The notes below the pieces were generated by a model. The model was not told the origin of the DNA and did not search any database. It was given only the letters and a program-made list of their open reading frames with translations. 64,000 bases of DNA from Nonomuraea africana (GTDB taxonomy: Bacteria > Actinomycetota > Actinomycetes > Streptosporangiales > Streptosporangiaceae), in contig NZ_JADBEF010000001.1 of assembly GCF_014873535.1 (NCBI RefSeq), positions 1,054,001 to 1,118,000 of the forward strand. Reading direction: 5' to 3'. Position numbers and translations under genes: made by a program. Position 1 is the first letter of the stretch. Every line of letters starts with the position of its first letter. Below, one piece after another: positions 42,254 through 48,913 of this stretch.

Positions 42254-42604
42254 TTAGGTGATTGGGTCGCCGCAGCAGGCGCAGTGCCAGCCGTCGTCGG
42301 CGAGGTAGGCGGAGCGGCATTCTCCGTCGCAGAGGGCGATTTCTGCGGTGCCGTTGCTGTCGGTGCCGAGGATCAGCCGCGGGGAGTTGCAACTCGGGCA
42401 GGTCAGAGCCCAGGAGATGAGGCACATGGCCAGCACCTCGATGCAGGCGGGGCAGTAGCAGCGCCCGGTTTCGCGGTGGCCGATGAGCCAGCCAGCGGGC
42501 GAGGCCTCCAGCAGGAGGGTGGCGCTGGGACAGTTGTTGTCGCAGGTGACGATCCAGTTGCGCAGGTCGGGGCTGCCGTTGGCGTGGTAGACCTTGAGAA
42601 TCAC
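42254..42604 (-). CDS. Cysteine-rich zinc-finger protein, hypothetical
   Basis: A 116-residue protein with several metal-binding cysteine clusters: CDNNC, CYCPAC, CPSC, CDGEC and CACCG. GTG 42604 gives a GTGA overlap with the upstream gene and is preferred over 42616. Not recognised beyond being a zinc-ribbon type small AICE protein. Perhaps 90 bp separate it from the next gene. Confidence 0.65.
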   Translation of the reverse strand: MILKVYHANGSPDLRNWIVTCDNNCPSATLLLEASPAGWLIGHRETGRCYCPACIEVLAMCLISWALTCPSCNSPRLILGTDSNGTAEIALCDGECRSAYLADDGWHCACCGDPIT

Positions 42605-42798
42605 AACGGCCTCCACTCGGGGTCGTTGTAGGCGTAGGCCGTGACGGTCATCGCCGTGGCTGTGCTGGTGTCGTCCTTGAGCCAGAACATGGGCAGCGCC
42701 CAGGTGTAGGGGCGGCTGAGTTCGTCGTACCAGCGGGTGTGCTCGATGATGTGCGGGCTTTCCAGCCAGGCGATGTCGGGGTTGAGGTCAGCGGACAT
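42601..42798 (-). CDS. Small hypothetical AICE protein (65 aa)
   Basis: A 65-residue acidic-aromatic protein (many Trp, Tyr, Asp) with no recognised motif. Support for it being real comes from tight packing: 11-bp overlap with the upstream gene and 4-bp overlap with the downstream gene in the same strand series. Confidence 0.6.
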   Translation of the reverse strand: MSADLNPDIAWLESPHIIEHTRWYDELSRPYTWALPMFWLKDDTSTATAMTVTAYAYNDPEWRPL

Positions 42799-42997
42799 CG
42801 GGGTACACCTCCCGGCAGTTGCTGCATTCCAGGGCGCGTTCCGATCCCTGGTCGGTGGGGATGTAGACGGCGACGAGCTCGTTGTTGCCGCAGTCGGGGC
42901 AACACAGGGCGACGGCCTCGCCGTACACGTCGGCGGGGGGAAGGTCGGGCCATGGCACGTCGGCCACGGCCGGAACCGCGTGGTGATCGTGGGTCAT
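42788..42997 (-). CDS. Small zinc-ribbon protein (69 aa)
   Basis: A 69-residue protein with a four-cysteine ribbon in its C-terminal half (CCPDCGNNE ... ALECSNCREVYPD). Start at ATG 42997, 13 bp after the FtsK-like stop. Likely nucleic-acid binding; function unknown. Confidence 0.68.
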   Translation of the reverse strand: MTHDHHAVPAVADVPWPDLPPADVYGEAVALCCPDCGNNELVAVYIPTDQGSERALECSNCREVYPDVR

Positions 42998-43010
42998 GAC
43001 GGGTCTCCGT

Positions 43011-43871
43011 TCAGGCGGCGAGGGGGACTGAGTCCCGCTGGCCGCTGCGGTGAGTCCAGGTGACGTAGTCGACGAGCTGGTGAATCTGCTCGTCCGACAG
43101 GTAGGCGGCTTTGACCAGGTGCGGGATGCCGCCTTCGGCGATGAGGTAGAAGACGCCGGGTGTGGTCGGGCTGATGGTCTGGGCGTTGAATCCGGCCGAG
43201 GCCCACCCATGGCCGAGGATGATGTCTGAGCTGTTCGGAGTGGTGCAGCGGAAGGCCGCCCGGTAGCCGAACAGGTCGCGCAGTGAGGTAGGGATGATGT
43301 CCACGCTCGGGCGCTGGGTCGCGGCGATTACCGGCATCGCGCAGGCCCGCCCTCGGGCGACCAGGTCGCGGACGAGGGCGATGAACTCTTTCTGCTGCTC
43401 CGGGGTGCCGGTGGTGGCGGTGTAGTAGGCGAGCTCATCGATGAAGACGCCGATGACCTTGATGAGGTCCGTGGGCAAAAACTTGCGGCGGCCGTGGGCG
43501 ACCAGCCAGGCATAGCGCCGGTCCATGACCTTTTGCAGGCGGCGCAGAACGCGAAGACCCCCTTCGATGTCGGGGCCGACGAAAATGCCGCCGAGGGCGT
43601 CGGCGGGTTCCATCCACATTCCGAGTTCGACCCATTTGGGGTCGAGCAGGACGGGGGTGAAGTCGTGGCACAGGAAGGCGTGCGCGACGAGGTTTTGGAT
43701 GAGAACGGACTTGCCGCCGCCGGGTTCTCCGGCATCCAGCAGGTTGTGATAGACGAGGTCGAGGTAGACCGGTGCGCCGAATTCGTCGATCCCGACGAAC
43801 ACCGGGTCGAACATCGACAGCGTGGGAGCGACCGGGATGGTGTCCGGGCTCAGGTGGATCGTGGGATGCAT
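43011..43871 (-). CDS. FtsK/TraB-like DNA translocase ATPase (conjugal transfer)
   Basis: A 286-residue ATPase with Walker A GEPGGGKS (48-55), Walker B VIGVFIDELA (Asp145-Glu146) and the arginine/sensor region PVIAATQRPS. It is close to the length of pSAM2 TraSA and lacks membrane helices. In AICEs this protein moves double-stranded DNA between hyphae and is the main transfer function. The adjacent upstream gene encodes a membrane protein that may provide the missing membrane domain. ATG 43871 is chosen as the first start on the conserved segment. Confidence 0.9.
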   Translation of the reverse strand: MHPTIHLSPDTIPVAPTLSMFDPVFVGIDEFGAPVYLDLVYHNLLDAGEPGGGKSVLIQNLVAHAFLCHDFTPVLLDPKWVELGMWMEPADALGGIFVGPDIEGGLRVLRRLQKVMDRRYAWLVAHGRRKFLPTDLIKVIGVFIDELAYYTATTGTPEQQKEFIALVRDLVARGRACAMPVIAATQRPSVDIIPTSLRDLFGYRAAFRCTTPNSSDIILGHGWASAGFNAQTISPTTPGVFYLIAEGGIPHLVKAAYLSDEQIHQLVDYVTWTHRSGQRDSVPLAA

Positions 43872-43962
43872 GACGGCGTCACCTCGTGAAGGTTCGATAC
43901 GGGGTGGGAGAGGCCACCGAGAGCACCGGCAGGTGCGGGCACTCCCGGTGGCTGACCGCAGG

Positions 43963-44913
43963 TCAGATCCAGTCGTCGTCAGAGTTGGTGGCCACCGCAG
44001 CGGGTTGGCCGTTGGCGGCCGGGGTGCGGCCGTTCCTTCTGTTCGGACGAGGTCCTGACGGCGGGTCATCGGGTTCCGGGACGTCAACCAGGTCAAGCTG
44101 ATCCGGAACGGTGAAGGCCGAGCGAGACGAGCTTGTGGTGTCGGCCGGAATGATGGTCGGCAGCTCATCAGTGAGCGGGGAGCCGATCACAGCGCCGAGG
44201 ACATCGCGTCGCTTGATGTCGAGGCGGATTCTTGCGGAGTTGGAGGTGCTGGCCTTGGTGACGGTGACAGAGGTCGCCCAGCAGGCCACGGCGATCCTGT
44301 CGAGCTGGGTTTCCAACTGCGCGGCGGACAGGCCGGGGCGCAGCCAGACCCAGACGCGTTCGCCGACCGGGATGGGCTTGGCCCACCCGATGAATGGCAG
44401 GTGACCGTGCCGGTCTGTGTGAACGAAGGCGTTGAAGCAGGTACGCAGCCGATGCCGGACGATAAGGCACCAGGCCAGGGCCACCATGAGGTGGCGCAGG
44501 ACGGGAACGGCGGCAACAATGCCGATGACGAGGGCGTATACGACGCCGGTGATAATCGGGTTGGTCCGTTCGGCGAGTGCCCACCAGCCGCCCACCAGGA
44601 GCAAGGTAAGGGTGGTTTCCGGGAGCCACCACCAGATCACCCGCAGGACGGGCCAGATGGCGACGACGCCGGCGACGAGACCGCCGACGAGGGTTCCGGC
44701 CACCAGACCTACCGGGACGGCGGCCAGCGGGGGCAGGTAGTAGGTGGAGATCACGGCGGCGAACAGGCCGACGATGGCCAGCACCACGTAGAAGGTGATC
44801 TTTGCGGTACGTAGGTAGCTGTACTGAACGTTGTTCTGGATCACCGTGACGGAGCTACCGCGACGGCCGAAGCCGCCTTTGTTGTTGGGCGTGCCGAAGG
44901 TACGCTTGGGCAT
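43963..44913 (-). CDS. Membrane protein associated with the transfer ATPase
   Basis: A 316-residue protein with about four to five helices between residues 38 and 165, then a soluble domain (residues 170-260) and a disordered acidic tail ending SDDDWI. It resembles the N-terminal membrane part of larger Tra/FtsK translocases. AGGAGAAGAG precedes the ATG at 44913. It is 91 bp upstream of the ATPase gene. A role as membrane anchor for the ATPase is inference. Confidence 0.72.
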   Translation of the reverse strand: MPKRTFGTPNNKGGFGRRGSSVTVIQNNVQYSYLRTAKITFYVVLAIVGLFAAVISTYYLPPLAAVPVGLVAGTLVGGLVAGVVAIWPVLRVIWWWLPETTLTLLLVGGWWALAERTNPIITGVVYALVIGIVAAVPVLRHLMVALAWCLIVRHRLRTCFNAFVHTDRHGHLPFIGWAKPIPVGERVWVWLRPGLSAAQLETQLDRIAVACWATSVTVTKASTSNSARIRLDIKRRDVLGAVIGSPLTDELPTIIPADTTSSSRSAFTVPDQLDLVDVPEPDDPPSGPRPNRRNGRTPAANGQPAAVATNSDDDWI

Positions 44914-45217
44914 GACTCTTCTCCTCGTGGCGAGGTGGGGGTTGGGAGCGGGGCCGCGCGTTGTAGGAGGCGATGCGGTCCCGCTTGTTGTTATCCCGAG
45001 GTGTGGTCTCCGGGATCGGCCTCGAACTGAGGTGGTCAAGGCCGACCTCGGATGACCGGGTGATCAGGCCAGAGAGGTAGGAGTGTCTCTCCGGACAGCG
45101 ATGTGATCTAGCCCTCTACGGACCGTCGATCACCTGTTGTGTTCGCATTGTGAGCGGACTTCGATTCGACCTTCTGCACGGAACTGAGATTCCTTGGCGT
45201 GAGGCCGGGGACGCGAT
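44914..45217. other. 304-bp gap, no gene seen
   Basis: Between the SCO3933-type gene and the transfer operon. Besides the ribosome binding site of the membrane protein gene I see no credible ORF, RNA or strong dyad. It should hold the transfer operon promoter. Confidence 0.5.
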
Positions 45218-45544
45218 CTACTTGCTGGCCGAAGCACCAGCGAGCTTGATGTCAGCCGCGCGGAAAGCCACGCCGTTGCGACCGTTGGTCGCCCAAGGCA
45301 GAGCCTCCAGCATGAACAGAGCGACCTGAGAACCAACGGTCACCGTGGGCCTTTCACCGGCCGTAGTGACGTTGATCATCTCGCCGCCCGTCTCGTCCAG
45401 CGCCATGACCTGCGTGACCCACATCGGTCGGCCGGTCTCCCGCTCGGACTTCTGACGCCCGTTCTGATCGGTCTTCTCGATCGCTTCCTTCGTCACCATG
45501 AACGACTTGCCGGTGACGTCGACGAAGAGCTTCACTGAGCTCAC
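45218..45544 (-). CDS. SCO3933-type AICE regulatory protein
   Basis: A 108-residue beta-rich protein of the family named for SCO3933: MSSVKLFVDVTGKSFMVT at the start, the ETGRPMWVTQVMALDETGGE central block, VGSQVALFMLEALPWA and the closing NGRNGVAFRAADI. Members are regular AICE residents of unknown biochemistry, often the first gene of the transfer region. Its upstream gap carries four operator-like repeats shared with the divergent HTH gene. Confidence 0.78.
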   Translation of the reverse strand: MSSVKLFVDVTGKSFMVTKEAIEKTDQNGRQKSERETGRPMWVTQVMALDETGGEMINVTTAGERPTVTVGSQVALFMLEALPWATNGRNGVAFRAADIKLAGASASK

Positions 45545-45600
45545 CTCCAGATCGTGGGCCGCGCCCCTGTGGCGCGAATTCCCTGGTGTTATCGTCTAGG

Positions 45601-45686
45601 ACTCCTAGGCGATAGCCGTACAGTACTCCTAGGCGACTGAAGTCGTCAAGGAGTGGTAGGCGATTCTGTCTAGGAGTCCTGGGCGT
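45601..45686. promoter_or_regulatory. Four-copy operator array (ACTCCTAGGCGA)
   Basis: Near-identical 12-mers at 45601-45612 and 45625-45636 (ACTCCTAGGCGA), 45652-45663 (AGTGGTAGGCGA) and 45675-45686 (AGTCCTGGGCGT), spaced 24, 27 and 23 bp. They fill the divergent promoter region between the SCO3933-type gene and the HTH gene, the expected control point of transfer. The HTH protein encoded at 45707 is the natural candidate binder. Confidence 0.72.
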
Positions 45687-45694
45687 ACCTCGCG

Positions 45695-45700
45695 TACGCT
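45695..45700 (+). promoter_or_regulatory. -10 box of the rightward AICE transcript
   Basis: TACGCT ends 6 bp before the ATG at 45707, so the transcript is probably leaderless. The fourth operator copy overlaps the -35 region, which fits repression. Confidence 0.5.
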
Positions 45701-45706
45701 GAGGCC

Positions 45707-46033
45707 ATGAGTCATGAGGATGCGACCGAGACCGTCGCGAAGGCGCTCGACGATCTTGATCGTGCCTTCGTGGCGGTCACTGATGCGGTAACCGCCGACC
45801 CAGACCTTGAGCGAGCATTTGCACTGATGACCAGGTGGACTGAAGCTCTTCGCCTTACCACCAACTCGTCAGCGGAAGTTCGCCGAAAGATCATTACAAA
45901 CCTCAAGGAGCGGGACGGACTTTCGCTCGCCGCCCTGGGGAAGAAGGTCGGTATCTCCAAGGCACTTGCCGAGCAGTTGACGAAATCACCAAAGAGTCCC
46001 AAGCCGCCAAGCGAGGGAACCGAGCAGTCCTAA
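45707..46033 (+). CDS. Small HTH regulator of the element
   Basis: A 108-residue protein: a helical N-terminal part (LDDLDRAFVAVTDAVTADPD) and a helix-turn-helix LKERDGLSLAALGKKVGISK followed by ALAEQLTKSPKSP. This is the form of an AICE repressor or activator such as KorSA or Pra, although no specific match is claimed. It is transcribed away from the transfer genes across the four-copy operator region, the standard arrangement of an element master regulator. Confidence 0.72.
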   Translation: MSHEDATETVAKALDDLDRAFVAVTDAVTADPDLERAFALMTRWTEALRLTTNSSAEVRRKIITNLKERDGLSLAALGKKVGISKALAEQLTKSPKSPKPPSEGTEQS

Positions 46034-46064
46034 GGCCCCGCATACCCCCCAGGGAGGGACACCG

Positions 46065-46652
46065 ATGTCAGGCAACACGACGGTGCGCGTCGAGGTATGG
46101 CCCGTCTCTGCGGACACTGAAGGACTCTGGCTCCTCAGCGGCATGGACGCATGGCGTTCCGAGCCCGTACAGCAGGCCAGTGACCCTCACAGCACAGTAG
46201 AAAGTCTTCTCGAAGAACACAGCATCCTGTCTGACGTCAAGCTGCTGCACTCCACATCATGGCGGGTCAAGGCTCTCACCTCGACATCATGGAGAGCTGA
46301 AGATGAGTCAGTGATCCTTACCTACGTCGGCGTGATCGGATGCGATGACTTCGTCCGCACTGACTGGCCTAACGCCACGCCGATCACAAGGGAAGTCACT
46401 GCTGCAGTAGGGAAAACAATCGCCGTAGAAGCTACGCAAGCGCCCTTCCCGCGCTACATCGACGTGCTTCTTCACGGCCTACGACACCTGCATTTCCTGC
46501 TCTACACCGACTCGTCAGCCCGTGCCGCGCTCTGCGACAAGTGGAAGAAGCATCTTGCGACGCTAGAGCCCGCTCTCGCTGGTATGTACGACCACGATCA
46601 CAACGAGAGCCCGATCATCCTTCCCAACGCCTCCAGTCTTCAACAGCAGTAG
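46065..46652 (+). CDS. Hypothetical cargo protein (195 aa)
   Basis: A 195-residue soluble protein without recognised motifs. The ATG has a strong AGGGAGGGA ribosome binding site. Internal features: a repeated SWR(V/A) segment (STSWRVKALTSTSWRAEDES) and a LLHGLRHLHFLLY helix. Its codon usage is clearly less G+C-biased than the host genes, a sign of foreign origin. It follows the HTH gene by 31 bp and is probably on the same transcript. Confidence 0.68.
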   Translation: MSGNTTVRVEVWPVSADTEGLWLLSGMDAWRSEPVQQASDPHSTVESLLEEHSILSDVKLLHSTSWRVKALTSTSWRAEDESVILTYVGVIGCDDFVRTDWPNATPITREVTAAVGKTIAVEATQAPFPRYIDVLLHGLRHLHFLLYTDSSARAALCDKWKKHLATLEPALAGMYDHDHNESPIILPNASSLQQQ

Positions 46653-46666
46653 AAACGAGAGACCTG

Positions 46667-47005
46667 ATGACCTCCACCACGACAGATGACCGACTCGACT
46701 GGCAACAGCGCAGCCACGCTGTTCTCGGCCGTCTTCTGCAACTAGCGAAGGATCAAGACCTTCCGGTGATCTCGTGGACGATCACTGACGCAGGAGCCGG
46801 ACCTTTGATCGTCGGGAACTGCTACACAACCGATCCCATTCAGCGTCAACGTGATTTCGACGCGTGGGTCAACGCCGTTGACGCTACTGAGTGGCCGAAC
46901 GGAATCCACAGAGACGGGGTTCTCAAGCTCCATGCTCATCGCGAGCACTATGACGGCCTCGTCAGCGTAAGCATCACGGCAGAGATTCTCGACGACGAGC
47001 GGTAG
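46667..47005 (+). CDS. Hypothetical cargo protein (112 aa)
   Basis: A 112-residue soluble protein with a helical start (LDWQQRSHAVLGRLLQLAKD) followed by alternating beta segments (PVISWTITDAGAGPLIVGN; LVSVSITAEIL). I do not recognise the family. ATG 46667 is 14 bp after the previous stop. Same low-G+C style as its neighbours. Confidence 0.66.
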   Translation: MTSTTTDDRLDWQQRSHAVLGRLLQLAKDQDLPVISWTITDAGAGPLIVGNCYTTDPIQRQRDFDAWVNAVDATEWPNGIHRDGVLKLHAHREHYDGLVSVSITAEILDDER

Positions 47006-47010
47006 CGATC

Positions 47011-47130
47011 GTGGAGTTATTCGACACGATGATGATCCTGGCCCGGACCTTTGTGGTCGGGCCCTTCGCTGCTGGCTTGATCATGTACGGCCTAGCGAAG
47101 CTGATCAGCCGCCGCCGTGATCCCCTGTGA
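47011..47130 (+). CDS. Small single-helix membrane protein (39 aa)
   Basis: A 39-residue ORF starting at GTG 47011, five bases after the previous stop. It has one hydrophobic helix (about residues 7-31) and a basic end LISRRRDPL, so it is probably a membrane peptide with its C-terminus inside. A hairpin 22 bp downstream marks the end of the transcript. It could be a spread/entry-exclusion accessory or a toxin-like peptide; nothing in sequence decides. Confidence 0.6.
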   Translation: MELFDTMMILARTFVVGPFAAGLIMYGLAKLISRRRDPL

Positions 47131-47152
47131 GAACTTTCTTCTCATACTTAAA

Positions 47153-47171
47153 GCGGCCCTGACAGGGCCGC
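47153..47171 (+). terminator. Hairpin ending the rightward AICE transcript
   Basis: GCGGCCC (47153-47159) pairs with GGGCCGC (47165-47171) across a TGACA loop, 22 bp after the small membrane protein stop. No T-run. Confidence 0.6.
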
Positions 47172-47424
47172 ACGCGCCGCCGACGCGGCACGGGCCGGGC
47201 ACTCCCGCTCGGGCTCGGTGCCCGACCCGCGAAACGCCGGTCGGCTGGCGCGGACGAAAGTCAGGGCCGCTATGGGGGCGCACTGCTCTGCTCACGGGGT
47301 CGAGGTGCTAAGCGCAAGCGCAGCCAGGAACGGGGCCGGCGTCACTGCCTGCCTCCGGCGGGGGCGCTCCGGCTCCGGGCAGGCCAAGATCGCTGCGTAC
47401 CGTGGTCGGTGGGTTGCGGTGGAA

Positions 47425-47578
47425 GCCTGCCCGTCTGCCGCCGTCCCAGGGCAAGCCCTAGCAGACCAGCCGCGGGGCCGCCCTCGTTCCATCACGACCG
47501 TGACCAGTGCGCGCGGGTGGGGCAGCCCCGCGGCTGGCCCGCTATCCCGTGGGGTGGGACGACGGCAGACGGGCAGGC
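47425..47578. repeat. Nested long inverted repeat (candidate origin or transfer locus)
   Basis: Outer arms 47425-47448 and 47555-47578 are inverted repeats with 23 of 24 matches. Inside them, 47466-47478 and 47525-47537 are a perfect 13-bp inverted pair, and 47448-47459 is a small perfect hairpin. The whole can fold into one 154-nt branched structure. It lies in the gene-free 47,131-47,742 end of the element. Such structures occur at single- or double-strand origins and at clt/oriT loci; which one applies is inference. Confidence 0.72.
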
Positions 47579-47617
47579 TGGGGAGAGTGGTTACTGTTCA
47601 GCCAGGGCCATGGATCT

Positions 47618-47635
47618 TGTTCCGTCCCTGTTCCG
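47618..47635 (+). repeat. Candidate integrase arm-type site, right
   Basis: Exact copy of 37541-37558 (two TGTTCCG heptamers 11 bp apart), 107 bp inside the right core. It is followed by the palindrome GTTCCGCCGGAAC. Confidence 0.65.
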
Positions 47636-47742
47636 CCGGAACGCAGAAGACACCGGAAACCACTGACAACTGTCGGAAGGTGATTCCGCAGCTCAGAGCC
47701 GGTGTCGAGGAAAAAGCCAAGGTCAACAAGGGGTCGCGAACT

Positions 47743-47770
47743 GAACCCGGCCTACAGGCCGGCTCGTCTC
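47743..47770 (+). repeat. attR core of the AICE
   Basis: 28-bp direct repeat of 37469-37496 with one substitution. This copy has C at the position that is T in attL and would pair perfectly with the 5' strand of rnpB helix P1, so it preserves the original rnpB 3' end. Confidence 0.92.
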
Positions 47771-47993
47771 TCTATTTCTCTCTGACCAGGGAGGAACGGG
47801 GCTTAGCTCTAGGTCAGGGCACATCGAGCGACGAGCGCGACGCCTTGTCGAGCGCTTGCCTGGCTCGGGCCGAGGCTTCCGGAACGACTGCTCTTGAGCA
47901 TCTTGACCGCACCGTGTCGACCTCTGGACGCCGACCTCGCGCGGCGTCCACATCTCGCATGGTGGCACCCGATGAACCCGTAGTGTCGAGATC

Positions 47994-48473
47994 ATGAGCG
48001 ACCGAGGGAACGCCCCATCGCCCGTGGCCGCCGCCCGAGTAGCCGCAGGCGCTCTGTTCTTCGACGAGCACGAACGCGTGCTGCTGGTGAAGCCGACCTA
48101 CAAGTCGTACCGGGACATCCCCGGTGGCTACGTCGAACCGGGAGAGACCCCGTTCCAAGCGTGCGTGCGCGAGGTCCAGGAAGAACTCGGCATCCAACCG
48201 TCCATCGGGGATCTCCTCGTCGTCGACTGGGCACCCCACCCCAGAGAGGGCGACAAGATCCTCTTCATCTTCGACGGTGGACGACTCAGCCCCGAGACGC
48301 TCAGCAAGATCACGTTTGGCGACGGCGAGTTGGCCGGCTACGAGTTCCACGCAGTCGAGGAGCTGGACGGCCTGATGATCGAGCGCCTGGCCACCCGGGT
48401 CTCTTCCGCCGTCACCGCCCACAACATCGGGCGAACCCTGTACCTGGAGCATGGCCGTACCCTGCCAACCTGA
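47994..48473 (+). CDS. NUDIX hydrolase (Pif-like candidate)
   Basis: A 159-residue NUDIX protein. The Nudix box GGYVEPGETPFQACVREVQE followed by ELGI contains all catalytic glutamates (Gx5Ex7REUxEExGU). It would hydrolyse a nucleoside diphosphate derivative. It stands just outside the AICE right core and inside a second interval closed by a third core copy. pSAM2 encodes a NUDIX protein, Pif, that blocks redundant transfer, so this gene may be an immunity factor of this or a former element. That link is inference from position and domain. 180 bp upstream, back to attR, hold no gene. Confidence 0.85.
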   Translation: MSDRGNAPSPVAAARVAAGALFFDEHERVLLVKPTYKSYRDIPGGYVEPGETPFQACVREVQEELGIQPSIGDLLVVDWAPHPREGDKILFIFDGGRLSPETLSKITFGDGELAGYEFHAVEELDGLMIERLATRVSSAVTAHNIGRTLYLEHGRTLPT

Positions 48474-48789
48474 CGCGCGGATCTTGCCGAATTGTTCTTT
48501 TAGGATCAAGGCGGCGGCTGCGTCGCCGCGCCCGCGCGGCCCTCCTCGCGCGAGCTGCGGCCTGGGGGCCGGTCTCGCGCGGGAGCCGCGCGGGCAGGGG
48601 TCACAGTAGGCCAGACTGATCACGAAGACAGGTAGCCGCCCGAGGTACTGCTAGAAGTGGCGGCAGGTCAGAACATGCCTCCGGCGGGGAACTCGGCTCC
48701 GGGATGATCGCTCCGACCAGGCCGGTAATCAGCGGGCTGAGGTGGAGCCCGATCTCCCCGCCCGCCACGTCCCAGGCAGAGCCCAGCAC

Positions 48790-48855
48790 ATCAAGGCCAG
48801 AGAGCCAAGGTCGTTCGTCCAGTGGGGCGCTCCACCTTGGCTCTCTGGCCTTGAT
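48790..48855. repeat. Perfect 22-bp inverted repeat
   Basis: 48790-48811 and 48834-48855 are exact reverse complements (22 bp) separated by 22 nt. The stem is far stronger than a usual terminator. It lies 58 bp upstream of the lipoprotein gene and could be the relic of a small mobile palindrome or a regulatory RNA hairpin. Confidence 0.8.
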
Positions 48856-48857
48856 CC

Positions 48858-48893
48858 GCTGCATTGCATGTGGACGAGGCAGACGGGAAGATC
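48858..48893 (+). repeat. Direct repeat upstream of the lipoprotein gene
   Basis: 36 bp beginning GCTGCATTGC and ending CGGGAAGATC; 29 of 36 positions match 49328-49363 without gaps. Confidence 0.6.
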
Positions 48894-48913
48894 GGACCGG
48901 AGGTGGTCTGGGA

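Larger units (their letters stand above)
37469..47770. mobile_element. Actinomycete integrative and conjugative element (pSAM2-like AICE) integrated in rnpB
   Basis: A 10.3-kb element bounded by 28-bp direct repeats. It has the canonical AICE modules: int and xis beside attL, a RepSA-type replication initiator, FtsK/TraB-like ATPase for double-stranded DNA transfer, DUF2637 and other membrane proteins for spread, a regulator of the SCO3933 type, and small zinc-binding proteins. The base composition is lower in G+C than the flanks, most clearly at 45-47 kb. Integration is into the 3' end of rnpB rather than a tRNA gene. No essential module looks broken, so it may be mobile. Confidence 0.88.
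48474..48913. other. 440-bp gap with hairpins, no gene
   Basis: Contains a GC-rich hairpin-prone stretch at about 48,510-48,600, the perfect 22-bp inverted repeat at 48790-48855 and one copy of a 36-bp direct repeat. No credible ORF. Confidence 0.5.

Noticed and set aside
47218..47997. 259-residue ORF across the AICE right end
   Set aside because: It spans the inverted repeat, arm site and attR core, has no ribosome binding site and no domain; these DNA features explain the region better.
48704..48913. Upstream extension of the lipoprotein frame
   Set aside because: It reads through the perfect 22-bp inverted repeat and would bury the signal sequence; the GTG at 48914 is preferred.
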